A stretch of DNA of 64,000 nucleotides, from assembly GCF_002223055.1 (NCBI RefSeq), contig NZ_NKFL01000006.1, positions 310,001 to 374,000 of the forward strand, read 5' to 3'. The notes under the pieces were generated by a model. That model was not told where the DNA came from. It searched no databases and saw only the letters and a list, made by a program, of their open reading frames with translations. Origin of the DNA: Burkholderia sp. HI2500 (lineage in GTDB: Bacteria; Pseudomonadota; Gammaproteobacteria; Burkholderiales; Burkholderiaceae). Position numbers and translations under genes: made by a program. Positions 1 through 9,793 of this stretch are shown piece after piece (the first letter of the stretch is position 1; each line of letters opens with the position of its first letter).

Positions 1-48
1 GATCGTGGTGTCGCCGCGGTGAGCCGATGAGGCGGCGCGTGGCGTGTC

Positions 49-78
49 GGTATGCCGTGCCGACGCGCACGGCATACC
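49..78. terminator. Perfect 12-bp inverted repeat
   Basis: Bases 49-60 are the exact reverse complement of 67-78 around a 6-base loop. No T-run follows, so this is either a terminator-like hairpin of an upstream gene that ends before the window or a structural element. Bases 1-261 otherwise hold no convincing gene; two frames carry only short open stubs that stop by base 30. Confidence 0.5.
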
Positions 79-261
79 GCCCGTTGTAACGGTTTGCCAT
101 CATTGGCCCGAACATGTCCGAGCGGTCGTGTGCAGGCGACGAGCCTTGATGTTCGCGGAATACAGAACGCTCATCGACCGAATTCGTCGTCGCCAACGGG
201 TGGCCGCTCGATTCATTGGAAATCAAAAGCCGGATTGCCCGAATAAGATCGTGCCGCTTTC

Positions 262-2190
262 ATGAACGCTGCATCGCCGGACGCGCATGCAGCGACGGAC
301 GGAACGAGTATGGCCATCGAACCCAAGGATCTGCTGCCGCACTTCGAACGCGAGATGACGCTGCTGCGCCGGTCGGTGCAGGTGTTTGCTCAACGTTTTC
401 CGAAGATAGCCGCTCGGCTGGCGATCACCGGCGAGCATTCGGACGATCCGCACGTCGAACGCCTGTTGCAGTCGTTCGCGCTGATGGCGGCGTGTCACGA
501 CATGCGTCTCGAAGATGACGTGCCTGCGTTTACGCACGGCTTTCTCGACACGCTGCACGGCGCTTTCCTGCGCCCGTTTCCATCGTGCGCCATTGCGCAA
601 TTTCATGGCGACCGCAGCAGCGAACTCACTGCGCCACGCGTCGTGCCGCGCGGCGATCGGCTGATCGCGCCCGTCGGCAAGGAAGTATTCCGCGTCGCGG
701 ACGACATCGCGATCGTGCCGCTGACGGTGTCGTCGGTGCGTTACACGACATCGTCGATCGCGCCGCGCGACGTCGCGTTGCCGCCTGAAACGACCGGTCT
801 GCTGACCTTCACGTTCGAGCTGACTACGCCGAAGGCGACGTTCGCCATCGTGCCGGACACCGTGCGCCTGCACTTCACCGGTGCGCGAGAAATCGTCGCG
901 GCGCTCACCGATGCCGTGTTGCTCCTTGCCGGCCGAAGCTTCGCCGAAGCAGGCGATTCAACGCGCTGGAAGCGCCTGCCGGACGCGGCATTCACGGCCG
1001 TCGGCTTCGAGCCCGCCGATGCGCTGCTCGACGTGCAGCCGGACGACGCGCTCTGGCCGTTCCACTTGCTGATGGCGTATTGCGCGGTGCCGGAGCGCTT
1101 CGACTTTGTCGACCTGGACATGCGGGCGATCAAGCGAATCGCCGGTGGCAGCCATCGCGTCGCGCTCCACCTCGCGATCGCGGGCGTGCATCCCGATTCG
1201 CACCGCGCACAGCGCCTGGCTGCCGCCACGGCCGGCCACGTCCGGTTGTTTTGCACGCCGGTCGTCAACCTGTTTCCCGACGACGCGCAGCCGATCGAGA
1301 CGCGTGCCGGTTGCGCCCATTACGCGGTGACGGCGCTCGCGCAGGCGGGCGCGCCGCGCACGGCGATCTGGTCGATCGATACCGTGCGTCAAGTTTCCGA
1401 CTCGGGCACGTCGACGCTTGCGCCGTTCCGGTCGCTGCGGCATGGCACGGACAGGCGTGCCGGGTTGTTCTGGACGATGTTGCGCGACGAGGCAAGGCGG
1501 GCACCGAGGGAGCCTGTCGATCCCCGGACCAAGAAGACGGAGGTGGCCCCGCCGCCGGCTCCGGCCGACGTTGCGGGGTCGCTCCGCGGTGTCGAACTGG
1601 AACTGGTCGACCAGGATGGGCGCCCCGCCGATCCCGGCCATCGCAAGCTGGAGATCCGGCTGTCGTGTACGCAGGGCGATCTGTCCGGGATGCAGGAGCG
1701 CGAACTGGCATTGCCCGCGGGCGATCCGGCGGGCACGGTCATGCTGCTGAACCGGCCGACGTCGAGCCGGCCGCCCGCTTTCCGCTACGGGGAGTTGTGG
1801 GACCTGCTGTCGCTCCTCGTGCCGCAGGCGATCCGGCTGGACAAGGGCGGCCTGACCCAGCTCAGGCGGCTGTGTGGACGCTGGGCGGAAGACGCCGTCG
1901 ACACCGGCCGGCGCTTCGATGCGCTCGTGTCGTTGTCGACCGCGCGCGTGCGGTGCTGGCTGCCCGGCAAGCCGGCGTCGGCTTTCGTGCACGGGCTGGA
2001 AGTGCGGCTGGTCGTGGACGAGCAGCGGTTCGCCGCGTTCAGCCTGAGCGGCTTCGCGCAGGTGATGGACCGCTTTTTCGCGCCCTACGTGCCGGTCACC
2101 AGTTTCGTGCAGGTCGTGCTGTTTTCGGCCGCTACCGGCGCGCCGCTTCGGCGCGGCGCCCCGCGTCCGGGCACCCAGCCGCTGGTCTAG
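262..2190 (+). CDS. tssF: T6SS baseplate subunit TssF-like protein (orphan)
   Basis: This 642-aa protein matches the TssF/ImpG/VasA family of the type VI secretion baseplate. The N-terminal FEREMTLLRRSVQVFAQRFP segment is the family signature (a helix with 'E..LR....FA..FP'), and the C-terminus ends in the typical GTQPLV motif after SFVQVVLFS. TssF joins TssG, TssE and TssK to make the wedge that docks VgrG. A second possible start is ATG at 310 (MAIEPKDLL), which fits the family N-terminus better. No tssE, tssG or tssA is adjacent; the next gene is vgrG. It is therefore an orphan paralogue associated with a VgrG/Rhs module rather than part of a full T6SS cluster. Confidence 0.85.
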   Translation: MNAASPDAHAATDGTSMAIEPKDLLPHFEREMTLLRRSVQVFAQRFPKIAARLAITGEHSDDPHVERLLQSFALMAACHDMRLEDDVPAFTHGFLDTLHGAFLRPFPSCAIAQFHGDRSSELTAPRVVPRGDRLIAPVGKEVFRVADDIAIVPLTVSSVRYTTSSIAPRDVALPPETTGLLTFTFELTTPKATFAIVPDTVRLHFTGAREIVAALTDAVLLLAGRSFAEAGDSTRWKRLPDAAFTAVGFEPADALLDVQPDDALWPFHLLMAYCAVPERFDFVDLDMRAIKRIAGGSHRVALHLAIAGVHPDSHRAQRLAAATAGHVRLFCTPVVNLFPDDAQPIETRAGCAHYAVTALAQAGAPRTAIWSIDTVRQVSDSGTSTLAPFRSLRHGTDRRAGLFWTMLRDEARRAPREPVDPRTKKTEVAPPPAPADVAGSLRGVELELVDQDGRPADPGHRKLEIRLSCTQGDLSGMQERELALPAGDPAGTVMLLNRPTSSRPPAFRYGELWDLLSLLVPQAIRLDKGGLTQLRRLCGRWAEDAVDTGRRFDALVSLSTARVRCWLPGKPASAFVHGLEVRLVVDEQRFAAFSLSGFAQVMDRFFAPYVPVTSFVQVVLFSAATGAPLRRGAPRPGTQPLV

Positions 2191-2207
2191 TTTTTCGATT
2201 TTCAGGG

Positions 2208-2252
2208 CCCGAACGAAAACGTTTGCGGGTATCTTTCAAGCGTTCGGGTTTT
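2208..2252 (+). terminator. Inverted repeat plus T-run after tssF
   Basis: CCCGAACG at 2208-2215 pairs with CGTTCGGG at 2241-2248, followed by TTTT. The loop is long (25 bases), so it may be a weak terminator or part of the vgrG upstream control region. A possible -10 (CATTAT) lies just downstream in the 130-base gap before vgrG. Confidence 0.35.
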
Positions 2253-2323
2253 ACCCTACATTATCGGGGCTGCGGGCCGGCGAGCCGGCTCATGGAACCT
2301 GAGATCACACGCAAGGAACAAGA

Positions 2324-4462
2324 ATGAGTTTCGCTCCGAACGGGGGTATTCCCAGTGGATTGGGCGGTGGTGCGCTCGGCTCGTTGAGCGCGCTCGGGGG
2401 GCTCGCCGGCCCTGTGGCGTCGAGCGTGGCCGGCAGCGTCGGGCCGCTCGCCGGCCTGGCCGGGCACGTCGACACCGTCCAGCGCGCGATGCAACTCGCG
2501 CAGACCGGCTTCTCGCTGATGGACAAGACGCCCGGCGCGATTGCCGAAGCGATCAACAGCGCCGCCAACCCCGCGCGCCTGACCCAGCTCAATCGTTACG
2601 TCACGCTCGATACACCACTCGGCCCGGATGTGCTGCTGGTCAGCGCGGCCGTCGTCGACGAGCACGTGAACCGGTTGCCGGAGATCCACCTCGACCTGCT
2701 GTCGCATCGCCACGACCTGCGCCCCGAGGACCTGATCGGCCAGCAGGTCAAGATCCGCTTCGACCAGCAGGCGCGCCTGTCGACGCTCGAACGCGTCGTT
2801 GCATCGGGCGCCGCCGACAACGACCGTTACTTCGACGGCTACGTCGCGTCGTTCGACCGGGCCGGCAACCCCGGGAACGTCACGCAATACCACCTGACGG
2901 CTGTGCCGTGGTTCTGGTTCCTGACGCGCTCGACCGACTGCCGGATCTTCCAGAACAAGACCGCGCAGGACATCCTCACCGAGATCTTCCAGGAACACGG
3001 TTTCTCCGATTTCGTGTTCGACATCCGGACGAACCAGAAGCCGCTCGAGTACGTCGTGATGTACCAGGAGAGCTACTACAACTTCTGCGCGCGGCTGATG
3101 GAGCAGGAGGGGCTCGTGTGGACGCACCGCTACGAGAAGGACAAGCATTTTCTCGTGATCGGCGACACGAACCTGCTGTTCCGCCCGATCGACGGGCTCG
3201 CCTCCGTACCGTTCGCCGCGACCGAGGCCAGCGAGGACAGCGGCATCGACCAGTTGCATGAAGGCCGGCGCTTCGGCGTCGGCAAGGTCACGTTCCGCGA
3301 CTTCAATCACCAGAATCCGTCGTCGCCGCTGATGCTGGTGGAGGCCGGGCCGCAAAACCTCAAGCATGCGCGGCTCGATGCGACCGAGCGCTTCGAGCAC
3401 CAGTCGCTGTACGACCACGGCGACGACGGCCACCGCTATGCGCGTTTCGCGATGGAGGCCGAGGAGGCGCAAGCCCATCGCTATACCGGCGGCGGCTACG
3501 CGTGGCGCATGACGACGGCCGGCGCCGTGACCGTCGCGAATCACCCCGTCCTCGAGAACAACCAGGATTACGTGATTCTGCACGTGCGTCACGAGGCCGT
3601 GAACGACTATACGCAGCACAGCGCGAAGCTGCCGTACCGCAACAGCTTCTCGCTGCTGCCGAAGAAGGTTCCGTACCGTGCGCCGCGCGCGACGCCGAAG
3701 CCGGTGATTCACGGCACGCAGTCCGCGATCGTCGTCGGTCCGAAGGGCGAGGAAATCTATACGAACGGCAGCGCGGTGAAGGTGCATTTCCCGTGGGACC
3801 GGCGCGGCAAGAAGGACGGCTCCGATTCGATGTGGGTGCGCGTGTCGCAACCGTGGGCGGGCGACGGCTGGGGCGCGGCCGCGATTCCGCGGATCAAGCA
3901 GGAAGTGCTGGTGGCGTTCAATCAGGGCGATCCGGACAACCCGGTGATCGTCGGCCGCGTGTTCAACGGCGAGCAGGGCAATCCGTATCACGGCGCGGCC
4001 GGCCAGACGATGGGGATCAAGAGCCAGACGCACAAGGGGCAGGGGTCGAACGAAATCCGCATGACCGACACGAACGGCATGCAGGAATTCTTCATGCACG
4101 CGCAGAAGGACATGAACACCGTCGTCGAGAACAACGAGACGCACAAGGTGCTGGGGCCGATGCGTACCGTGCTGGTGGCAACGGGGAGCGAAGAGAAGCA
4201 GATCCCGCAGGGCAACCTGACCGAGACGATCGCCGAGAAACGCAGCACCACGGCGACCACCGTCGAGGTCACGACGCCGGCCAAGGATGGCGGCGGCGGT
4301 ACGCAGGTCTACATGGCCGAGCGCGGCATCCTGCTGAAGGTGAAGGACAGCTCCATCTCGCTCGCGCCGGAAGGCATCCGCCTCGAGCACAAGGGCTCCG
4401 TGATCCTGATGACCGACGACGGCGTGATGGTCAACGGCAAGCGCATCGACCTCAACAAGTAA
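2324..4462 (+). CDS. vgrG: T6SS spike protein VgrG (TssI)
   Basis: This 712-aa protein is the trimeric spike that caps the Hcp tube and carries effectors. Residues about 1-85 are a Gly/Ala/Leu-rich extension (repeated GLAG-type segments) not usual in minimal VgrGs. The gp27-like phage GPD domain covers about 85-420 (ESYYNFCARLMEQEGL). A gp5-type OB fold follows at about 430-560 (HFPWDRRGKKD, WAGDGWGAAAIPRIKQEVLV, GDPDNPVIVGRVFN). The C-terminal beta-helix has a short DUF2345-like end. The start follows an AAGGA site. The next gene begins 17 bases downstream and the cassette reads as one operon with the chaperone and Rhs genes. A 143-bp scrap of this gene (3578-3720) recurs at 9956-10098. Confidence 0.95.
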   Translation: MSFAPNGGIPSGLGGGALGSLSALGGLAGPVASSVAGSVGPLAGLAGHVDTVQRAMQLAQTGFSLMDKTPGAIAEAINSAANPARLTQLNRYVTLDTPLGPDVLLVSAAVVDEHVNRLPEIHLDLLSHRHDLRPEDLIGQQVKIRFDQQARLSTLERVVASGAADNDRYFDGYVASFDRAGNPGNVTQYHLTAVPWFWFLTRSTDCRIFQNKTAQDILTEIFQEHGFSDFVFDIRTNQKPLEYVVMYQESYYNFCARLMEQEGLVWTHRYEKDKHFLVIGDTNLLFRPIDGLASVPFAATEASEDSGIDQLHEGRRFGVGKVTFRDFNHQNPSSPLMLVEAGPQNLKHARLDATERFEHQSLYDHGDDGHRYARFAMEAEEAQAHRYTGGGYAWRMTTAGAVTVANHPVLENNQDYVILHVRHEAVNDYTQHSAKLPYRNSFSLLPKKVPYRAPRATPKPVIHGTQSAIVVGPKGEEIYTNGSAVKVHFPWDRRGKKDGSDSMWVRVSQPWAGDGWGAAAIPRIKQEVLVAFNQGDPDNPVIVGRVFNGEQGNPYHGAAGQTMGIKSQTHKGQGSNEIRMTDTNGMQEFFMHAQKDMNTVVENNETHKVLGPMRTVLVATGSEEKQIPQGNLTETIAEKRSTTATTVEVTTPAKDGGGGTQVYMAERGILLKVKDSSISLAPEGIRLEHKGSVILMTDDGVMVNGKRIDLNK

Positions 4463-4479
4463 CTCGAACGAAACCAGCC

Positions 4480-4944
4480 ATGCACTACGCAATCCATGAA
4501 GGCACATTCGAGCTGCCCGACGCGGCGCTCGATCGCACCGTCAATATGCTGATTCTTCCCGTCGGCCCGGGCGGGCTGAGCCTCGTCGTGTCCCGCGGCC
4601 GGCTGCGCGAGCAGGAGTCGATCGATGCGTTCGTCGAGCGCGAATGGGCGCAGGCGTCGCGCACCGCGCAGAATCTGAACGTGCAGTCGAGACGCCCGGT
4701 GACGGTCGGGCGAGCGGAATGCCCCGGCGTGCAAACGGAATCGACGCATGAACAGGACGGCCGCACCTTTCACCAGATGCAGACGGCGTTTCGGCTCGAT
4801 GCCGGCGGGCAGGTGATCGTGATGACGTTGACCAATGCAGCGCCGCTCAACGACGAACAACGTGCGCTCGCCGCGCGCATGCTGGAGAGCTTCCAGCCGC
4901 GCCCGGTTGCGCCCACGCTGGTTTCGGATGCCGGCCGCCCATGA
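4480..4944 (+). CDS. DUF1795/DcrB-type Rhs effector chaperone (Eag-like)
   Basis: This 154-aa protein of the DcrB/DUF1795 fold has family-typical features: the early 'EGTFELPDAALDRTVNML', the 'QSRRPVTVGRAECPGV' strand and the C-terminal 'MLESFQP'. DUF1795 proteins encoded between vgrG and PAAR-Rhs genes are the Eag chaperones, which bind the N-terminal membrane segments of the effector and help load it on VgrG. The start is the ATG 17 bases after the vgrG stop. The end overlaps the rhs start by 4 bases (ATGA), which suggests translational coupling. A 22-bp piece of this gene (4759-4780) recurs at 14791-14812 before another immunity-type gene. Confidence 0.85.
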   Translation: MHYAIHEGTFELPDAALDRTVNMLILPVGPGGLSLVVSRGRLREQESIDAFVEREWAQASRTAQNLNVQSRRPVTVGRAECPGVQTESTHEQDGRTFHQMQTAFRLDAGGQVIVMTLTNAAPLNDEQRALAARMLESFQPRPVAPTLVSDAGRP

Positions 4945-7900
4945 GTCAGCCGGCCGCTCGTAAGGACGATCCCTTTACCCACACGACGCTCGCGGGCGAC
5001 CTGCTCGGCATGGGCGGGTCGCTGCTGGGCGGCCTGGGGATCGGATGGGCGCTGACCACGATAGCGGAAGGTCTCGTGTTCGGTGCATTGGGTGCGCTCG
5101 AAATCGGCACCGGCGGCTTGGCGACGCCGATCGTGCTGGCGATCGGTGTCGGCGTGGCCGCTTACATGCAAGGCTCGGGTCTCAACGACAAGATCGATGA
5201 GGCCGCGAAGGGGCTTGGCAATGCCATTTCTCCGCCCGAGGAGAAGGGCACGATCCAGAACGGCTCGCCCGATGTGTTCGTCAACGGGAAGCCGGCCGCA
5301 CGCGCGGCCGACGGCGCGGACATGGATCCGGTTCTGTGCAGCGATCACCCCGGCCCGCAATTCGTCGCGCAAGGGTCGGACGTGGTGTTCATCAACGATC
5401 TGCCGGCGGCGCGCGTTGACGACAAGACCACCTGTGACGGCACGATCTCGAAGGGCTCGCCGGATGTTTTCTTCGGCGGCGGCACGAAGACCGTGCGCGA
5501 CATCAGTGCAGCGCGGCCGTGGGTCGCCGGACTCGGCGCGGCGATCGGTATCGCGCTTGCGCTCTGTGGTCGAGGCAAGGGAAGCTGGGGCGATTTCGTC
5601 AAGGGCAAGCTGCCGTGTCTCGCAATGAATTTCGCGGCCGGCCTATTCGGTACATGGCTCGGCAGCAAGATGCAGCCGTCGGCCGGCCATCCGGTCAACG
5701 TGATCACCGGCGGCAAGATTCTCGACGGCAGCGACGATACGGACTTCGTGTTGCCGGGCCCGCTGCCGATCGTCTGGCGGCGTTTTTACAGCAGCCACGA
5801 CGATCGCGCCGATGGCCTGTTCGGGGCCGGCTGGAGCGTGCCGATCAGTGTCGAGTTGAGGTTGGCGCGAGAGAACGGCGTCGTCACGTCGATCACGTAC
5901 TGGGACGAACAGGGGCGCGATATCGAGTTCCCGGCGGTGCCGCCGGGTGAGAGTCATTTCAGCGTGCCGGAAGGCATTTACCTGATTTGTACGGCTGGCG
6001 GTCACTATGTGGTCGAAACGGTCGATGGTGTGTATCGCGATTTCGGCCGCGCGGGCAGCGATGCCGACAGCGAGACGCTCAAGCTACGGCGGCTGGAGGA
6101 TCGCAACGGCAACTGGATCGAGGTCGAGCAGGAATCGGCAGATGAGGTCGTGCGGCCGGTGCGGTTGTATGACAGCGCAGGTCGCGTGCTGACGCTGGGT
6201 TACGAGAAACCGCATCTTCGACGCATTGCCACGATCGAACTGACGCGTGGCGTGGACGGTGAACAACCCGACACGCTGGTGCGTTATGCGTACAACGACG
6301 CCGGCCAACTCGTGGCCGTGACCGATCGCAGCGGCCACACCGGGCGACGGTTCGCCTACGAGCATGGGTTGATGGTCCAGCACACGCTGCCTGGCGGCTT
6401 GAACTGCTTTTATGCGTGGCAGGGTGTCGGCCGCGACGCGCGTGTCGTGCGCCATTGGACCGACGACGGCGAGGCGTACACGTTCGACGCAGACCTCGCG
6501 CAGCGTTCGGTGACGATCACCGATCAGATCGGACGCGTGACGCAATGGACGTGGAACGAGGATCAGCAGCCGACGCGCTACACGGACGCCGAAGGGCATG
6601 TCTGGCAGCTCGAATGGAATGCGATGCGGCAGCTGGTGAGCACGACCGACCCGGCGGGCCATGTCACTCGCTTCGAGTACGACGAGCGCGGGCGGCAGAC
6701 GCAGCGCATCGACGCGCTCGGCCAGGTCGAGCGGACAGAATGGAACGGACACTACGATTTGCCTGTTGCGGAAATCGATCCGACCAACGCCCGATGGATC
6801 TATCGTTACGACGCGCGCGGCAACCTGACGATGGCGCGCGATCCGGCGGGTTTCGCGACCGAGTATTACCGGGACGCGCGCGGGCTCGTGCATACGATTC
6901 GTGACGCGCGTGGTGGCTACAAGTTCCTCGAATGGAATGGCCGGGCGCAGTTGACCTCGTATACCGATTGTTCCGGCAAGGTCACACGGTTTGCGTATGA
7001 CGCACGCGGTGCGCTCGCGCGGGTGACCGATGCGGCCGGGCAGGCCACCGTTTACGAAACGGATGCGATGGGGCGGGTTACGGGGATCGGGACGGCTGAT
7101 GGCGCACGTCAGATGTTCCGTTACGACGCGGCCGGAAGGCTGATTGAGGTCATCGATCCGAACCAGCGCAGCACGCGCTATGAACTCAATCCGCGTGGAT
7201 TGCTCTTGTCTCGCACGGATGCGGCGGGCCGGATCGTGCAGTTCGGCTATGACGACGCGTTCCGGTTGGCGAGCCTGACCAACGAGAACCATGAGACGTA
7301 TCGCTTTCAGTATGATCATCGCGATCTCGTTTCCGCGCAGATCGGTCTCGATGGCCACAAGCGTACGTACGAGTACGACGTGTGCGGTCAAGGAACGATC
7401 GTACGCGATGGGCAGCTCGAGACGCGATACGAGCGCGATGCGATCGGGCAGCTGACGGCGAAACAAGCCGCGCACGAGCGTTGCGAATACCTGTATGACG
7501 AGGCCGGCCGGATCACATCGGCCGAGTTGTACACGCTTGCCGCTCGTGGGCCATCGTTGAAGAATCGGGTCAGCCTGAAGTACGACAAGCGTGGGGAAGT
7601 CGTCGAGGAATACACGCCGACTGGCTGGCTCGCGCACACGTACGACGAGCTTGGCAATCGTGTCAGCACGACGATTTCCGGCGAGCGCACGATCGACTGG
7701 CTGCATTATGGGTCCGGACACGTGCACCAGATTCGTTTCGACGGTGCCGCGGTTGCGGACATCGAACGGGACGATCTGCATCGTGAGGTGCTGCGGACGC
7801 AGGGCAAGCTGACGAGTCACTTCGGATATGACGCGGTGGGGCGCCGCGCGCGGCAAAGTGCGCAGCGCGGCGCGGCGGGCAGCGAGTTGCTTGCGAAGCA

Positions 7901-9257
7901 GTGGCAATACGATGCCGCTGGCGACGTGATCCAGAAGCGCGATCAGCGTTACGGCACGACGAGCTATCGGTATGACCCGACAGGGCGTATCGAACAGGCG
8001 GCGGGGCCGGGATTGCCGTCGGAAGTATTTCGCTGGGATGCGGCGGCCAACCTGGTGTCGAGCGATCATCCGGGCGGGTATGTCGAGCACAACCGGCTCA
8101 AGATGTTCGAGGACAAGCGGTTCGAGTACGACACGTATGGGCGGCTCGTTCGCAAGCGCAGTGGGCATGGCCCGGCTAAAGAGCTCACGCTTGAATACGA
8201 CGATTGGAACCAGCTCAAGACAGTCGTGACGAAGGACCGGCTCGGGATCGCGACGACGCATTTCGAGTACGACGCGTTCGGTCGGCGGGTTCGGAAGCTC
8301 AATGGGAGTTATGCGAGTACGGATTTCCTGTGGGACGGCATGCGGTTGGTGCAGGAGACGTATCACGACCGTCAGGGCGAGGAAGCGCTGACGTACTTGT
8401 ACGAGTCCAATAGTTATGTGCCGCTGGCGCGGATCGATCAGGGTAAGGCGGCGGCCAATGATGCGGATGTGCGGGATGCGGTTTATTACTTCCACAATGA
8501 TGTTTCGGGGTTGCCGGAGGAATTGACTGACGCTGGTGGCGAGCTGGTTTGGCAGGCGCGCTACAAGGTGTGGGGCAATGCGGTGCAGGAGGAGTGGGTT
8601 GCGCGGGTGTCGCAGCGGCCGACAGCGGTGTGGGGAGAGGTTCAAGCGGCTGCGTCAGCGCCGGCGCACGCACCGCGACCGCAGAATCTGCGCTTCCAAG
8701 GGCAGTATCTGGACCGTGAAACGGGGCTGCACTACAACACGTTCCGGTTCTATGATCCCGATATCGGAAGGTTCATCAATCCGGATCCGATCGGGCTGAT
8801 TGGCGGGATGAACTTGTACCAGTACGGATCGAATCCGATCGTATGGATTGACCCGTGGGGATGGGCGGCCGATAGGTTGCCGCGCACCAACGGTCGTTGG
8901 GACGGTGAACCTGGGAACAGCAACTGGTATTCCGACAATGCGAAAGTAAATGCCATTACAGGCAATGATCCGATTCCTTTCAAGGGGGGGCGTCCTGACT
9001 TCTCGACATGGTCAAAGGGTACGTTGACCTTCGAGAAAGACGTTCTTAACGGTACGCGGACTGATTTCCCAACGGTCTATGCTGAGCTTGGTCGTATCAA
9101 GGGAATTAGTGCGAACGCCGCCAAGAATCTCTTGAAAGAGAAGGGACTTACACCCCATCATTTGAGTGCGACGGAAATTCAGTTCATTCCATCTGACCTA
9201 CATGGGAATGTCCCGCACACGGGATCTGCGGCAGATATGAGGAAGACGCGATGCTAG
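4941..9257 (+). CDS. rhs: PAAR-domain Rhs effector with HNH/EndoVII-like nuclease tip
   Basis: This 1438-aa polymorphic toxin has hydrophobic, Gly-rich N-terminal segments at about 15-75, the regions Eag chaperones bind. A PAAR domain follows (about 85-185, with repeated GSPDVF...AAR segments), then another hydrophobic stretch (about 195-240). The Rhs/YD-repeat shell runs from about 250 to 1290. It ends with the conserved FYDPDIGRFINPDPIGL and IDPWG, after which the toxin is normally released by self-cleavage. The tip (about 1300-1438) is variable. Its end contains LTPHHLSATEIQFIPSDLHG and then H-T-G, which matches the HNH/EndoVII-like (LHH/WHH) nuclease pattern, so DNase activity is inferred. 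The gene overlaps the immunity gene by 7 bases. Third-position GC falls in the tip compared with the core, as expected for an exchanged module. Confidence 0.93.
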   Translation: MSQPAARKDDPFTHTTLAGDLLGMGGSLLGGLGIGWALTTIAEGLVFGALGALEIGTGGLATPIVLAIGVGVAAYMQGSGLNDKIDEAAKGLGNAISPPEEKGTIQNGSPDVFVNGKPAARAADGADMDPVLCSDHPGPQFVAQGSDVVFINDLPAARVDDKTTCDGTISKGSPDVFFGGGTKTVRDISAARPWVAGLGAAIGIALALCGRGKGSWGDFVKGKLPCLAMNFAAGLFGTWLGSKMQPSAGHPVNVITGGKILDGSDDTDFVLPGPLPIVWRRFYSSHDDRADGLFGAGWSVPISVELRLARENGVVTSITYWDEQGRDIEFPAVPPGESHFSVPEGIYLICTAGGHYVVETVDGVYRDFGRAGSDADSETLKLRRLEDRNGNWIEVEQESADEVVRPVRLYDSAGRVLTLGYEKPHLRRIATIELTRGVDGEQPDTLVRYAYNDAGQLVAVTDRSGHTGRRFAYEHGLMVQHTLPGGLNCFYAWQGVGRDARVVRHWTDDGEAYTFDADLAQRSVTITDQIGRVTQWTWNEDQQPTRYTDAEGHVWQLEWNAMRQLVSTTDPAGHVTRFEYDERGRQTQRIDALGQVERTEWNGHYDLPVAEIDPTNARWIYRYDARGNLTMARDPAGFATEYYRDARGLVHTIRDARGGYKFLEWNGRAQLTSYTDCSGKVTRFAYDARGALARVTDAAGQATVYETDAMGRVTGIGTADGARQMFRYDAAGRLIEVIDPNQRSTRYELNPRGLLLSRTDAAGRIVQFGYDDAFRLASLTNENHETYRFQYDHRDLVSAQIGLDGHKRTYEYDVCGQGTIVRDGQLETRYERDAIGQLTAKQAAHERCEYLYDEAGRITSAELYTLAARGPSLKNRVSLKYDKRGEVVEEYTPTGWLAHTYDELGNRVSTTISGERTIDWLHYGSGHVHQIRFDGAAVADIERDDLHREVLRTQGKLTSHFGYDAVGRRARQSAQRGAAGSELLAKQWQYDAAGDVIQKRDQRYGTTSYRYDPTGRIEQAAGPGLPSEVFRWDAAANLVSSDHPGGYVEHNRLKMFEDKRFEYDTYGRLVRKRSGHGPAKELTLEYDDWNQLKTVVTKDRLGIATTHFEYDAFGRRVRKLNGSYASTDFLWDGMRLVQETYHDRQGEEALTYLYESNSYVPLARIDQGKAAANDADVRDAVYYFHNDVSGLPEELTDAGGELVWQARYKVWGNAVQEEWVARVSQRPTAVWGEVQAAASAPAHAPRPQNLRFQGQYLDRETGLHYNTFRFYDPDIGRFINPDPIGLIGGMNLYQYGSNPIVWIDPWGWAADRLPRTNGRWDGEPGNSNWYSDNAKVNAITGNDPIPFKGGRPDFSTWSKGTLTFEKDVLNGTRTDFPTVYAELGRIKGISANAAKNLLKEKGLTPHHLSATEIQFIPSDLHGNVPHTGSAADMRKTRC
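7824..8756 (+). repeat. Source segment of rhs core duplicated downstream
   Basis: This 3' part of the rhs core, just before the toxin tip, is the parent of two near-identical downstream copies. One copy is at 10839-11771 (constant offset of 3015 bases). The other starts at 12631 (offset about 4483, from 8148). The repeats end in the region coding FYD/YYDPD, close to where the toxin tips diverge. Confidence 0.9.
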
Positions 9258-9793
9258 ACAAACTTTCGCAACTCGGAGCAACTCCTGACAAATTGTCGTC
9301 GGAAAGGAAGATGCAGCTTTTAGCTTCCTTGGAGGCCGAGGTTGGCCTGCTTCCGGACGACTATAGAAACCTGTTGCTGCATTTCGGCGGGGATATCGAG
9401 TTCAATTCGCTCATCAAGTTTCGTTCTGATGAACCGTCACCGTGGGCAGCACAGGACGGTACCGATTCTTTAGAGCTTCTCTACGGACTGTCGAGCAAAT
9501 ACGGATCGACAATACTCGAGAGGTTCGAGACATATAAGGGCCGTATTCCGGCTGATTGGATTCCAATCGGAGAAGCACCTGGTGGAAATCAAGTCTGCCT
9601 CAGAATTCATCCAGCAGGTGCTCGATCGGTTGAGTTCTGGGATCATGAGAGCGAGGTCGGTCCGGGCTTGCGGCCACGCGGTACGGGCTTGACGAAAATC
9701 ACCGACACGTTGCAGGAGTTTGTTAGCCGACTCACGCCGGAAGATCCGCCGGAGAATGCGCCTCGTGCTGTAAAGGTGGATCTTCAGTTTTGA
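9251..9793 (+). CDS. SMI1/KNR4 (SUKH) family immunity protein
   Basis: This 180-aa protein starts inside the end of the rhs gene. It shows SUKH signatures: an N-terminal helix 'LEAEVGLLPDDYRNLLLHFGGD', then DWIPIGEAPGGNQVCL followed by VEFWDHES. SUKH proteins are known immunity factors that sit behind nuclease toxins of the HNH/EndoVII type, which fits the tip just upstream. The role as cognate immunity is inferred from family and position. Its GC content is visibly lower than that of the rhs core. Confidence 0.85.
   Translation: MLDKLSQLGATPDKLSSERKMQLLASLEAEVGLLPDDYRNLLLHFGGDIEFNSLIKFRSDEPSPWAAQDGTDSLELLYGLSSKYGSTILERFETYKGRIPADWIPIGEAPGGNQVCLRIHPAGARSVEFWDHESEVGPGLRPRGTGLTKITDTLQEFVSRLTPEDPPENAPRAVKVDLQF

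Noticed and set aside
2261..4507. 748-aa minus-strand open frame opposite vgrG
   Set aside because: Shadow of a gene with clear VgrG domains.
6084..8645. 853-aa open frame on the minus strand opposite the rhs core
   Set aside because: It is the antisense shadow of the GC-rich YD repeats; residue composition is Arg/Pro/His-rich and no family pattern appears. The same antisense frame reappears opposite each rhs copy.
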